Positions 9,677 through 17,461 of a stretch of DNA of 64,000 bases are shown here, piece after piece. The stretch is from an uncultured Clostridia bacterium (lineage in GTDB: Bacteria > Bacillota > Clostridia > Christensenellales > Borkfalkiaceae), in NCBI GenBank assembly GCA_944343275.1, contig CALVMH010000005.1:1-64000 (forward strand). Reading direction: 5' to 3'. How positions within the stretch are numbered: position 1 is the first letter of the stretch; each line of letters starts with the position of its first letter. The translations under genes were made by a program, and so were the position numbers. The notes beneath the pieces are model-generated. The model was not told the DNA's origin. It was given only the letters and a program-made list of their open reading frames with translations, and made no database searches.

Positions 9677-12007
9677 TTATCCGATGATCTCGATGGGCGC
9701 AAGCGCCGCAGCGAGGTCCTTGTTGCCCGCCCTGTCGAAATTCACCGTGACGATGACGTTCCCCCCGGCGCCGCGCACCGCGGTGACGACGCCGTCGCCG
9801 AAGCGCGCGTGCCGCACGCGCACCCCCACGGCAAACCCCGACGTATCCTTGCGCGGCTGCTGCGCGGCAGGCTGCGCCCCCGCGTTCCCGAAGCGCACGG
9901 GCGCCGACGAAGGGCGCTGCGCCTCGCGCGGCGCGCTGCCCGTTCCGAAGGTGCGGAACCCATCGTCATGGCTGCGGAGCGCCTCCGTGCCGCCGCCGAA
10001 TGCGCGCCTTCCGTAGCCGCCGTAGCGCGTTCCGCGCGCAAAGCCGCCCTCATAGCCGCCGTGCAGATAGTCCCCCGAATAGCGCTGAACATTCCCCGCC
10101 TTAGGGATGCCCAGCTCCCCTTCCAGCTCGCTGACGAACATGGAACGCACGGTAAAATCGCGGTGTCCGTACAAATAGCGGCTCTTGGAACGGGTGAGAT
10201 ACAGCCGCTCCTTTGCGCGCGTGATGGCGACGTACATGAGCCTGCGCTCCTCTTCGAGGGCGGCGGGATCGTCGGCGGCGCGGGAGGTGGGCATGACGTT
10301 CTCCTCCAACCCCACGACGAACACGCAGGGAAATTCCAGCCCCTTGACGGCGTGGATGGTCGCAATGGTGACGTAATCCCCTTCATCCATCTCGTCGGTG
10401 TCCGAATACAGGGTGATCTGCTGCAAATAGTCGGAGAGCGAAGATTCGGGGTTCATGCGGACAAACTCGTCGACGGAGTTCATGAACTCGTCGATATTGG
10501 CGCGTTTTGTGACTGCCTCGTCCGAATTTCCCTCGTACTGTCCGAGCATGCCGGAACCGTCCACGAGGACGCGCACAAAGGCGTCCACGGGCAGCGTCTG
10601 GGCATGGAGCACCAGCTCTTTGAGATATTGCCCGAAGGTGCGCAGCTTTTCCTTCGCTCCGCTGTTCACGGGGAGCAGATCGCAGTCCAGAACGGCGTCG
10701 TAGAGGGAGACGTCCTCCCGCTCGGCATACGCAAAGAGCGCCTGCACCGTCTTTTCGCCGATGCCGCGGCGGGGAACGTTGATGATGCGCGCCACCGCTT
10801 CCGAATCGAAGGGGTTGCCCGCCACGCGCAGATAGGCGAGGATATCCTTGATCTCCTTGCGTTCGAAGAACTTGAATCCGCCGAACACCTTATAAGAGAT
10901 GCCGTACTTGGTGAACTCCTGTTCGAAGGAGCGCGTTAAGGCGTTGATACGCATGAGCACGGCGAAATCGGAGAGCCTGTACCCCTGCGCGCGCAGCGCG
11001 GTGATCGTGCGGGCGCAGTAGAGCGCCTCGGACGCTTCGTCCTCCGCCTCGTAATAGACGGGCTTCTCCCCTTCGGGGTTGTCGGTGTGCAGCGTTTTGC
11101 CCTTTCTGTGCGCGTTGTGCGCAATGGACGCGTTGGCAAGCGAGAGGATCGCCTTGGTCGAGCGGTAGTTTTGTTGCAGTTTATACACCTTCGCCTTGGG
11201 ATATACCCGTTCGAAGCCGAGAATGTTTTCGATTTTCGCGCCCCGCCAGCCGTAGATGGATTGGTCGTCGTCCCCCACGACGAAGAGGTTGCCGTGCACG
11301 GAGGCAAGGCATTTGACGATCTCGAACTGCACGGCGTTGGTGTCCTGAAACTCATCGACGTGCACATAGCGGAACCTGCCCGCAAGATAAGCAAGCGCCT
11401 CCTTGTCCTCTTTCAGAAGGGCGAGCGCTTCGGTGAGAAGATCGTCAAAGTCGAGCGCATTGTAGGCTTTCAGGTGCGCGGAGTATTTTTCATACACGCG
11501 CACCGCCGCCTCCACGTTGCTCTCCCGCCCATTCCTGCGCGCATACTCGGCGGGCGAAAGCCCCATCATCTTGGCATTGGAGATGTGCCACTTCACCGAT
11601 TTTAAGAGTTTGCCGTCCTCATCGTCGTAGCCGCATTCCTTGAATGCCTGTTTGACGACGGCGGAACGCTCCTGTTCGGAATAGATGGAGAAATTCTCCG
11701 AAAGCCCGCGGCGCTCCGCAAACATTCTGAGGATCTTTACGCACATGGAGTGGATGGTGCACACCCACATGCGGGAGACATCCGTCATGGCGTCCAGCCG
11801 CTCGCGCATCTCGCGCGCCGCCTTGTTGGTGAAGGTGATGGCAAGAATGTTTTCGGCGGGAACGCCCTTTTCGGTGATGAGATGGGCGATGCGGGACGTG
11901 AGAACGCGCGTCTTTCCGCTGCCCGCCCCCGCAAGGACGAGCACCGCGCCCTCGGTGTCGAGCACGGGGGCGAGCTGTTCTTCATTGAGCATTGCAAGTT
12001 CTTCCAT
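9677..12007 (-). CDS. pcrA: ATP-dependent DNA helicase PcrA/UvrD
   Basis: Superfamily 1A 3'-5' helicase for nucleotide excision repair and removal of RNA polymerase or RecA from DNA. About 776 residues from the ATG at 12007. Motif Q/Walker A LAGAGSGKT, DEFQDTN (Walker B), GDDDQSIYGWRG (motif III), QNYRST (motif IV), TIHAVKGLEF (motif V) and VAITRAKERLYL (motif VI) are all present. The C-terminal tail ends in the PcrA Tudor-like segment (VRHARFGDGVVTAV) that binds RNA polymerase. An in-frame ATG at 12064 could lengthen it by 19 residues of non-conserved sequence; the 12007 start begins at the conserved domain. Confidence 0.95.
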   Translation of the reverse strand: MEELAMLNEEQLAPVLDTEGAVLVLAGAGSGKTRVLTSRIAHLITEKGVPAENILAITFTNKAAREMRERLDAMTDVSRMWVCTIHSMCVKILRMFAERRGLSENFSIYSEQERSAVVKQAFKECGYDDEDGKLLKSVKWHISNAKMMGLSPAEYARRNGRESNVEAAVRVYEKYSAHLKAYNALDFDDLLTEALALLKEDKEALAYLAGRFRYVHVDEFQDTNAVQFEIVKCLASVHGNLFVVGDDDQSIYGWRGAKIENILGFERVYPKAKVYKLQQNYRSTKAILSLANASIAHNAHRKGKTLHTDNPEGEKPVYYEAEDEASEALYCARTITALRAQGYRLSDFAVLMRINALTRSFEQEFTKYGISYKVFGGFKFFERKEIKDILAYLRVAGNPFDSEAVARIINVPRRGIGEKTVQALFAYAEREDVSLYDAVLDCDLLPVNSGAKEKLRTFGQYLKELVLHAQTLPVDAFVRVLVDGSGMLGQYEGNSDEAVTKRANIDEFMNSVDEFVRMNPESSLSDYLQQITLYSDTDEMDEGDYVTIATIHAVKGLEFPCVFVVGLEENVMPTSRAADDPAALEEERRLMYVAITRAKERLYLTRSKSRYLYGHRDFTVRSMFVSELEGELGIPKAGNVQRYSGDYLHGGYEGGFARGTRYGGYGRRAFGGGTEALRSHDDGFRTFGTGSAPREAQRPSSAPVRFGNAGAQPAAQQPRKDTSGFAVGVRVRHARFGDGVVTAVRGAGGNVIVTVNFDRAGNKDLAAALAPIEIIG

Positions 12008-12056
12008 AGATCGATTCCGTTCTGCCGCAGGCGCGAAAGCGCCGCCTGCGCCCTTG

Positions 12057-13730
12057 TTATCCATTGCTTGTTCCGGGACCCGGATACCCTTCGGGATGTT
12101 CCCGTCCCGTGAGATCGGCGACCTCATAACCTGCCGCCGCCCATTCTGCGGACGGCGCCTGTGCATAGTACCCGCCCGTGAGTGAAATATTGCCAAACGA
12201 CGCCTTAAAGCTGCTGAAAAAGCCGCCGCTCACGCCGACGCTTTCGCAGTCGGCAACGTAAAATCCCGTCTGTCCGCCGATCGTCCCTGCCGTGACGTCC
12301 GCCCGCGCGCCGCCCGCGCTCACAAGAACGCCCGCGCGCGCTCCTTCGATGACGCCGCCGCCGATATACAGCGCGACCGTCCCGCCTTCCAGAAAGATGC
12401 CGGTCCGTTCCCCGCACACTTTTCCGCCCGTGACGGTGACGGACGCATTCTCCGCGTCACGGACATACACGCCCATCCCGCCGCCGACCTCTCCGCCGCC
12501 GAGCAGGACGGTTGCCGTTCCGTTTTGCAGCAAGATCGCTGCGGTGCTGCCCGTCACTTCTCCGCCCGTGACGGTGACGGACGCCCCCGTGGCATCCGCA
12601 ATGCGGATGGCAGATTCCCCCCGCACGCTGCCTCCGCCGATCACGGCGTTCCCCTTCCCGGAAACGGCGACGCCGTCCGTGATCGTGCCGTCCTCCATGG
12701 TGAACGTGCCGTAGGCGACATGAACGCCACCCCCCCCCGCATCGGAGACATTCTCCGAAAGGGTGCCGCCCCTCATCGTGAGGGTGGAAGAATTGTAGAG
12801 ATAGACCCCGCCGCCGAGCGCCTTACCGCTGCCTTCGGCTGCGTTGCCTTGCAGGGAAAAGGTCCCCTCCAGCGTCACCTGCGACGCCCCGTATTCATAG
12901 ATACCGCCGCCGCACATGCGCGCGGTGTTCTGCGCGATGCTGCCCGCCCGCAGCGTGGCGCCTGCCTTGCTGCCCGTATACAGTCCGCCGCCGTCGTTGG
13001 CGGTATTGTGCGCAACGCTGCCGCCCGTCATCACCAACTGCGACTTGGAAACGTACATCCCGCCGCCTGAAAACGTCGCCTCGTTCTCCGCGATCGCACC
13101 GCTCTCTACACGCACTTCCTGCGCTTCAAACGCGTACATGCCCCCGCCGGAAGACGCCGTGTTTCCTTCGATCCGCGTTCCTGCAAGCGTCAGGCTGCCG
13201 CCGCGGATGCATACGCCGCCGCCCTGATGCGCGTCGTTTTCAAGGACCTTTCCGCCCCGCAGAACAACCGACGCGTCCTCCGCGTAGATGCCGCCGCCGC
13301 GCGTTCCGGCAGTGTTGCCGCGCACCGTACCGCCCTCCAGCACGAACGTGCCGCCCGCAACGTGCACCCCGCCGCCGTATCCCGCACTGCCGCCCGTAAG
13401 GACGCCCGTTCCGCCTTCGGAACAGTCGCAGAGCGTGAAGGAGGCGTCCGCTTCCACGGTGACGACGGAGCCTTCCCCCGTTCCCGTAAGCGTGTGCCCG
13501 TTGAGGCAGAGCGTGACTTCCCCGCCCGAGACGGTGATATCCCCTCCGAGCGCCATGTCCTCCGCAAGATAATAGCTGCCTGCGGCGAGCTGCCCGCCCG
13601 CAGCGGGAAGCGCCGCCATCTGCACATGATGCGAAGGCGTTGACGGATCGGACGGTTCCGCGCAGCCCGCAAGCAAAAGCGCGGTACAGGCGGCGGCAAG
13701 CGCCGCCGCCGACATGATGCTTGTTTTCAT
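12057..13730 (-). CDS. Predicted surface lipoprotein with right-handed beta-helix repeats
   Basis: A 557-residue exported lipoprotein of unknown function. The start is the ATG at 13730 with GGAGG ahead of it. The signal peptide ends in a lipobox (LLLAGC), which predicts lipid anchoring on the outer face of the membrane. The rest is built from short Gly-rich repeats of about 20-25 residues (GGGVHVAGGTF, GGGIYAEDAS, GGGMYAFEAQ and so on), alternating with N-T-A segments. This is the pattern of parallel beta-helix proteins of the pectate lyase/polymorphic outer-membrane protein kind. It follows the FHA-ABC ATPase and permease genes on the same strand and may be a partner or cargo-side component (inference). 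A run of nine G sits in the coding strand (12738-12730). Confidence 0.8.
   Translation of the reverse strand: MKTSIMSAAALAAACTALLLAGCAEPSDPSTPSHHVQMAALPAAGGQLAAGSYYLAEDMALGGDITVSGGEVTLCLNGHTLTGTGEGSVVTVEADASFTLCDCSEGGTGVLTGGSAGYGGGVHVAGGTFVLEGGTVRGNTAGTRGGGIYAEDASVVLRGGKVLENDAHQGGGVCIRGGSLTLAGTRIEGNTASSGGGMYAFEAQEVRVESGAIAENEATFSGGGMYVSKSQLVMTGGSVAHNTANDGGGLYTGSKAGATLRAGSIAQNTARMCGGGIYEYGASQVTLEGTFSLQGNAAEGSGKALGGGVYLYNSSTLTMRGGTLSENVSDAGGGGVHVAYGTFTMEDGTITDGVAVSGKGNAVIGGGSVRGESAIRIADATGASVTVTGGEVTGSTAAILLQNGTATVLLGGGEVGGGMGVYVRDAENASVTVTGGKVCGERTGIFLEGGTVALYIGGGVIEGARAGVLVSAGGARADVTAGTIGGQTGFYVADCESVGVSGGFFSSFKASFGNISLTGGYYAQAPSAEWAAAGYEVADLTGREHPEGYPGPGTSNG
12730..12738 (-). repeat. Homopolymer G9 tract inside the lipoprotein gene
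   Basis: Nine consecutive C on the plus strand (G9 on the coding strand), encoding part of a Gly-rich stretch near residue 330. Tracts of this length are prone to slippage. Confidence 0.7.
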
Positions 13731-13768
13731 AAAGCCTCCGATAGGATGGAAATGCAAAATGAATTCTT

Positions 13769-14593
13769 TCAATCCTTTCTGCGATACGCGCGCTTCAAGC
13801 GCAGGATCGTCGCCGCAATGAACAGTGCGGCAAGCACCGCAAGGACGCCGATACCGATCAGCGGATCGAGCTCGAACATCTCCTTATGAAAGAGCTGCGG
13901 CGCCCAATCGTTGATGCCGCAGACGTGGCTCATGACGGCAATGCCCCATGCGCTCGGCGTCACATAGCGCAGCCAGCCCGCCGCGCCGTTGAGGGAGATG
14001 AGGCTGTCGCAGAACACCACCTGCACGATGATGATGAACAAAACGGGCAGGATGGCGCTCTCCGACTTTTTGAGCAGCGCGGAAACGAACAGTCCCGCCG
14101 CCATGACGGAGAGATTGGTAAGCGCCATCGCCGCATAGGAACAGAGGTATCCCGCGACGGGCTCCGGATAGGAAAAGTCGATGAAGATGAGCGTTCCCGC
14201 AAAGAGCACGGCACACTGCACGAGCCCCACGATGCTCAGAACGGTGAACTTGGACAGGACGTATGCCGCAACGTCCAGCCCGCCGAACACCTCGCGCGAC
14301 AAGATCTCGCGTTCCTTGCAGATCTCGCGGTAGCTGTTGAGGATGCCCATGAGGGCGCTCATGACGATGAGCATGAACAAAATGACGTTCGCCCCCGTCA
14401 GCGTATCCGCCGTCTTCAACGTGAAGGCGTCCTTCTGCGCGACCAGCCACACGATGACGAGCATGACGGGCGCCTGCAACGCAAGGGGCAAAAGCGTCCC
14501 CAATGAGGAGAATATCTGACGGAAGTAACGCGCGACGAGCACGCGGTAGTGCATGAGGTTCATGCGCGCCGAATGGCGGCGGAATGTCTTCAT
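13769..14593 (-). CDS. ABC-2 type transporter permease
   Basis: About 274 residues with six hydrophobic segments, compatible with an ABC-2/ABCG-type permease: an amphipathic N-terminus, TM1 near LLPLALQAPVMLVIVW, a cytoplasmic loop with CKEREILSREVF, and a final TM near IGIGVLAVLAALFIAATI. The loop E-R-E-I-L-x-R-E is typical of the permease half of ABCG-like exporters. The start at 14593 overlaps the stop of the FHA-ABC ATPase gene by 4 bases, so the two are translationally coupled halves of one exporter. A longer frame upstream lies inside the ATPase gene. Confidence 0.87.
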   Translation of the reverse strand: MKTFRRHSARMNLMHYRVLVARYFRQIFSSLGTLLPLALQAPVMLVIVWLVAQKDAFTLKTADTLTGANVILFMLIVMSALMGILNSYREICKEREILSREVFGGLDVAAYVLSKFTVLSIVGLVQCAVLFAGTLIFIDFSYPEPVAGYLCSYAAMALTNLSVMAAGLFVSALLKKSESAILPVLFIIIVQVVFCDSLISLNGAAGWLRYVTPSAWGIAVMSHVCGINDWAPQLFHKEMFELDPLIGIGVLAVLAALFIAATILRLKRAYRRKD

Positions 14594-16179
14594 ACGTCCT
14601 CCTCCGTCGGCGTGCTCTGTTTGCTGCTGCGGCGGGCACGCGGCTTGGATACGGGCAGGTCCTTGGGCGGCTTCTCCCACGGTGCCACCGTCTCCTCTTC
14701 CTCGGGAGGAAGGCAGCACCCCTTGCCGTATTCCTCGATAAGCTGTTTATAGAGCTGTTTATAATAGGCGCTGCGGCGATATTTTTTGGCGAACGCTTCG
14801 CTTGCCTCTTCCCCCGCAAGCAGCGCAAAGATGCGCGAATAGCTGCGGCGGTTGAACCAGCGGAAGGCGTCCGCCGCCTCGCCGTAATAGCACAGCCGCC
14901 CGCCCCTGCCGAGAAAGGCGACGCTGTCACACTTGTCGAGGTTCTCCATGGCGTGCGTGATGACGACGATGGTGCGCCCCTTTTTGGACAAGTCCTTCAA
15001 AAGCGCCATCATCTCCATGTCGAGGTCGGGGGAAAGCCCGCTCGTCGGTTCATCCAAAAAGATGACTTTGGGGTCGGACAAGAGCTCCATGGCGATGGAA
15101 ACGCGCTTCTTTTGCCCGCCCGAAAGGGAGGAGACGCGCAGATGCTCCTTGCCGTCGAGGTGCACGTCGGCGATCGCCTCTGCCACGCGGCGGCGCAGCT
15201 CCTCGGCGGGCAGGTCTGCGCGCATCCGCAGCAGCGCCGTATAGCGCAGGGCATCGGCGACGGTGAGATCGTCATGCATGATGTCCCGCTGCGGAACATA
15301 GCCGACGACGCCCTTATAGGTGTTCATATTCTCGTAATAGTCGTTGGTATCGTAATAAATTTTTCCGTCCGTGGCGGGGCGCATGCCGTTGATGCAGTCC
15401 AAAAGCGTAGACTTTCCCGCGCCGCTCCCGCCGACCACGGCAACGAACGACCCCGCCTCGATGCGGAATGTAACATTGGTGACGAGGGAAATTTTTGCAC
15501 GGGAATTCCTGTCGCGCACGCGCTTGGAGACATCCACCGCGTCGATGCGGATGCCCCCTTCCGCCGTGGAAAAGAGCAGTGCATTGCGGTAGAAGATATA
15601 GGCTGCGGAGGGAATGGAGATGCGGTCGTAATCACACAGCTTCCGGCGCTTCACCTTCTTGTTGTTGACATAGGTGCCGCTCATGCTGCGCGCATCCTCG
15701 ACGAAGCAGTTGGCGCCGTCGAAGACGATGAAAAAGTGTTTTTCGGAGACCAGCGGGCTTTCGACGCGGATGTCGCAGTGCTCGCCGCTGCCGACGGTCG
15801 TGACTGTCTTGGCGGTGAGGTCAAAGTTGTTGCCCGCCTTCTTGCGGCTGAACTGCCGGACAGGCGTCAGGCGGACGAGGTCCTCCTTCTCCCGCTTCCC
15901 CGCGCGGCGCACCGAGAGGGTGCCGTCCAGCTTCATCATGGGGCGTTTGAAGCGCCTGCCGTCCAGCAGGACGACGCTGCCCGACCGCTCGGGCGTGAGG
16001 TCCTCCGCGTACCAGACATTGTTTTTTTGCAAAAGACGCACCTGCACCGGCTCTATGAACGGCGATTTGATGACGATATCCGCCGAACGGCGGGAACCGA
16101 CGGTGAGTTCCGTGCGGTCCTCGCTGTCAAAAAAGCGGAACAGATCGCCTTCACAGATTTTCAGAATGAGATTTTTCAA
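14590..16179 (-). CDS. ABC transporter ATPase with two N-terminal FHA domains
   Basis: About 529 residues. Two FHA-like phosphothreonine-binding domains (about 1-95, with VGSRRSADIVI, and about 115-215, with VGSGEHCDIRVESPLVSEKHF and SGTYVN) precede an ABCG-class ATPase: Walker A GGSGAGKST, signature LSGGQKKRVS, Walker B VIFLDEPTSGLSP and the switch His in VVITHA. The C-terminus is basic and Pro-rich. No upstream ATG fits; a TTG at 16179 lies 6 bases after a perfect GGAGG (16190-16186), so I use it as the start. FHA domains imply control by Ser/Thr phosphorylation (family knowledge). The permease is encoded directly downstream. Confidence 0.88.
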   Translation of the reverse strand: MKNLILKICEGDLFRFFDSEDRTELTVGSRRSADIVIKSPFIEPVQVRLLQKNNVWYAEDLTPERSGSVVLLDGRRFKRPMMKLDGTLSVRRAGKREKEDLVRLTPVRQFSRKKAGNNFDLTAKTVTTVGSGEHCDIRVESPLVSEKHFFIVFDGANCFVEDARSMSGTYVNNKKVKRRKLCDYDRISIPSAAYIFYRNALLFSTAEGGIRIDAVDVSKRVRDRNSRAKISLVTNVTFRIEAGSFVAVVGGSGAGKSTLLDCINGMRPATDGKIYYDTNDYYENMNTYKGVVGYVPQRDIMHDDLTVADALRYTALLRMRADLPAEELRRRVAEAIADVHLDGKEHLRVSSLSGGQKKRVSIAMELLSDPKVIFLDEPTSGLSPDLDMEMMALLKDLSKKGRTIVVITHAMENLDKCDSVAFLGRGGRLCYYGEAADAFRWFNRRSYSRIFALLAGEEASEAFAKKYRRSAYYKQLYKQLIEEYGKGCCLPPEEEETVAPWEKPPKDLPVSKPRARRSSKQSTPTEEDV

Positions 16180-16227
16180 TGCAGTCCTCCGCACATGCTT
16201 CCCGTCGTGTTCGCACGATTCCCTTAC

Positions 16228-16257
16228 AGTATAACACAAATCCCCCCCGTTCGGCAA
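16228..16257 (-). promoter_or_regulatory. Promoter of the FHA-ABC operon, 18-base spacer with C7/G7 run
   Basis: Minus-strand -35 TTGCCG (16257-16252) and -10 TATACT (16233-16228) are separated by 18 bases that include seven consecutive G. Nearly all the other promoters in this window have 17-base spacers. Confidence 0.65.
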
Positions 16258-16327
16258 CAAAATGGGCACGGAAAGTGACGCGTTCCGTTCCGTTGCGGCG
16301 CGGGAACGCAACGTTTTCCAAAACAGC

Positions 16328-16382
16328 CTGCCGCAGCGGAGGGGGCGGGTGCCGTGCACCCGCCCCCTCCGCTGCGGCAGAA
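16328..16382 (-). terminator. Long perfect hairpin after the glycosyltransferase gene
   Basis: A perfect inverted repeat with arms 16329-16353 and 16357-16381 (25 bp stem, 3-base loop), GC-rich. It lies 13 bases after the glycosyltransferase stop. The following minus-strand bases (GGCTGTTTTGG) are a weak U tract, so it may act as terminator or 3'-end stabiliser. Confidence 0.65.
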
Positions 16383-16394
16383 CGCGCATGGCGT

Positions 16395-17432
16395 TCAGCT
16401 GCAATTTAATTTTTTACTGAAATAATAATAGCCGAGGGTGGTAAAGAACCGCTGCCACGAGAAGGGCATCCAATTGACCGTTGCGATATAGCAGCGATAG
16501 CGCAGGAAACGGTACATCTCCCGATCCTCCTCCTTGATGGAGCGCCACATGCGTTTGAGCTCCGCCTTGCGCTCTTTGACGTCCTCTCCCCTGCCGCCCG
16601 TCGTGAACATGACGGAGAGCGTGATGAGCACGTTCAAATCGTGCTTCATGTATTTTTTCAGGCGCGGCGGGAGCTTTTGAAGGTCGGCATAGCGGTGGCA
16701 GCGGATCATGATGTCCGTCACCCCCACCTGCTGCTTGTAGCGCGCGACGATGTTCCGCCTGCTCACCGACTGATCCTCTCTGCCGATATAGTAGCGATAG
16801 AGGTCAACGTCGAGATAATACAGCGTTCTGACATAGGGCAGCGGCTGATAGGCGAAGATGTTGTCCACATAATAGGAGTGCTCGGGAAGGCGCAAGCCCG
16901 CATCCCGCAGAAGTTGCGTCCGCATGACCATGGAATGCATCAGCAGCACATTGGAAAAATAGAAGGGCTTTGTCTCTTCCCAGCCGAAAATTTTTCCCTT
17001 GGGGAAGTTCTTGGGATATCTGCGCGGGAAGCGTGCCGCGACGGACGGCTTTTCGTAGACGAAATTGGTGAGATACAGATCGGGCAGCGTGTCCGCCGCG
17101 ACGTGCCCGCGCATGACGCGCAGAAGCTCCGCGAGCGCGTCGGGGTCCAGCCTGTCGTCCGAATCGACCACCTTATAATACAGCCCGCGCGCGCGTTCCA
17201 GCCCCACGTTGACGCCGGAACCGTGCCCGCCGTTTTCCTTATGCACGACCTCGACGATCGAAGGATAGCGCACGGCGTACTCGTCTGCGATGGCGCCCGT
17301 TTCGTCGGAAGAGCCGTCGTCCACGATGACGACCTGCGCCTCCTCCCCCGCCGTCAGCAGCGTATCGATGCAGCTGCGCATATACTCCGCCGAATTGTAG
17401 CAGGGCACCGCAAAGGTCAAAAGTTTTCCCAT
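16395..17432 (-). CDS. Family 2 glycosyltransferase
   Basis: About 345 residues. The N-terminal GT-A fold has TFAVPCYNSAEY, VVIVDDGSSD and the metal-binding DSDD (about residue 95), as in GT2 enzymes that build cell-surface polysaccharides. No strong transmembrane segment is seen; the C-terminus has Arg/Tyr/Trp-rich stretches. The ATG at 17432 follows a GAGATGAGGAG ribosome-binding site and lies 29 bases after ileS, so it is probably read from the ileS T-box promoter. Substrate cannot be told from sequence. Confidence 0.88.
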   Translation of the reverse strand: MGKLLTFAVPCYNSAEYMRSCIDTLLTAGEEAQVVIVDDGSSDETGAIADEYAVRYPSIVEVVHKENGGHGSGVNVGLERARGLYYKVVDSDDRLDPDALAELLRVMRGHVAADTLPDLYLTNFVYEKPSVAARFPRRYPKNFPKGKIFGWEETKPFYFSNVLLMHSMVMRTQLLRDAGLRLPEHSYYVDNIFAYQPLPYVRTLYYLDVDLYRYYIGREDQSVSRRNIVARYKQQVGVTDIMIRCHRYADLQKLPPRLKKYMKHDLNVLITLSVMFTTGGRGEDVKERKAELKRMWRSIKEEDREMYRFLRYRCYIATVNWMPFSWQRFFTTLGYYYFSKKLNCS

Positions 17433-17461
17433 CTCCTCATCTCTCCCGTAAGCGCGGCGGC

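Noticed and set aside
16328..16382. Perfect inverted repeat as a transposon end or attachment site
   Set aside because: No transposase, integrase, target duplication or second copy nearby; similar hairpins follow other genes here.
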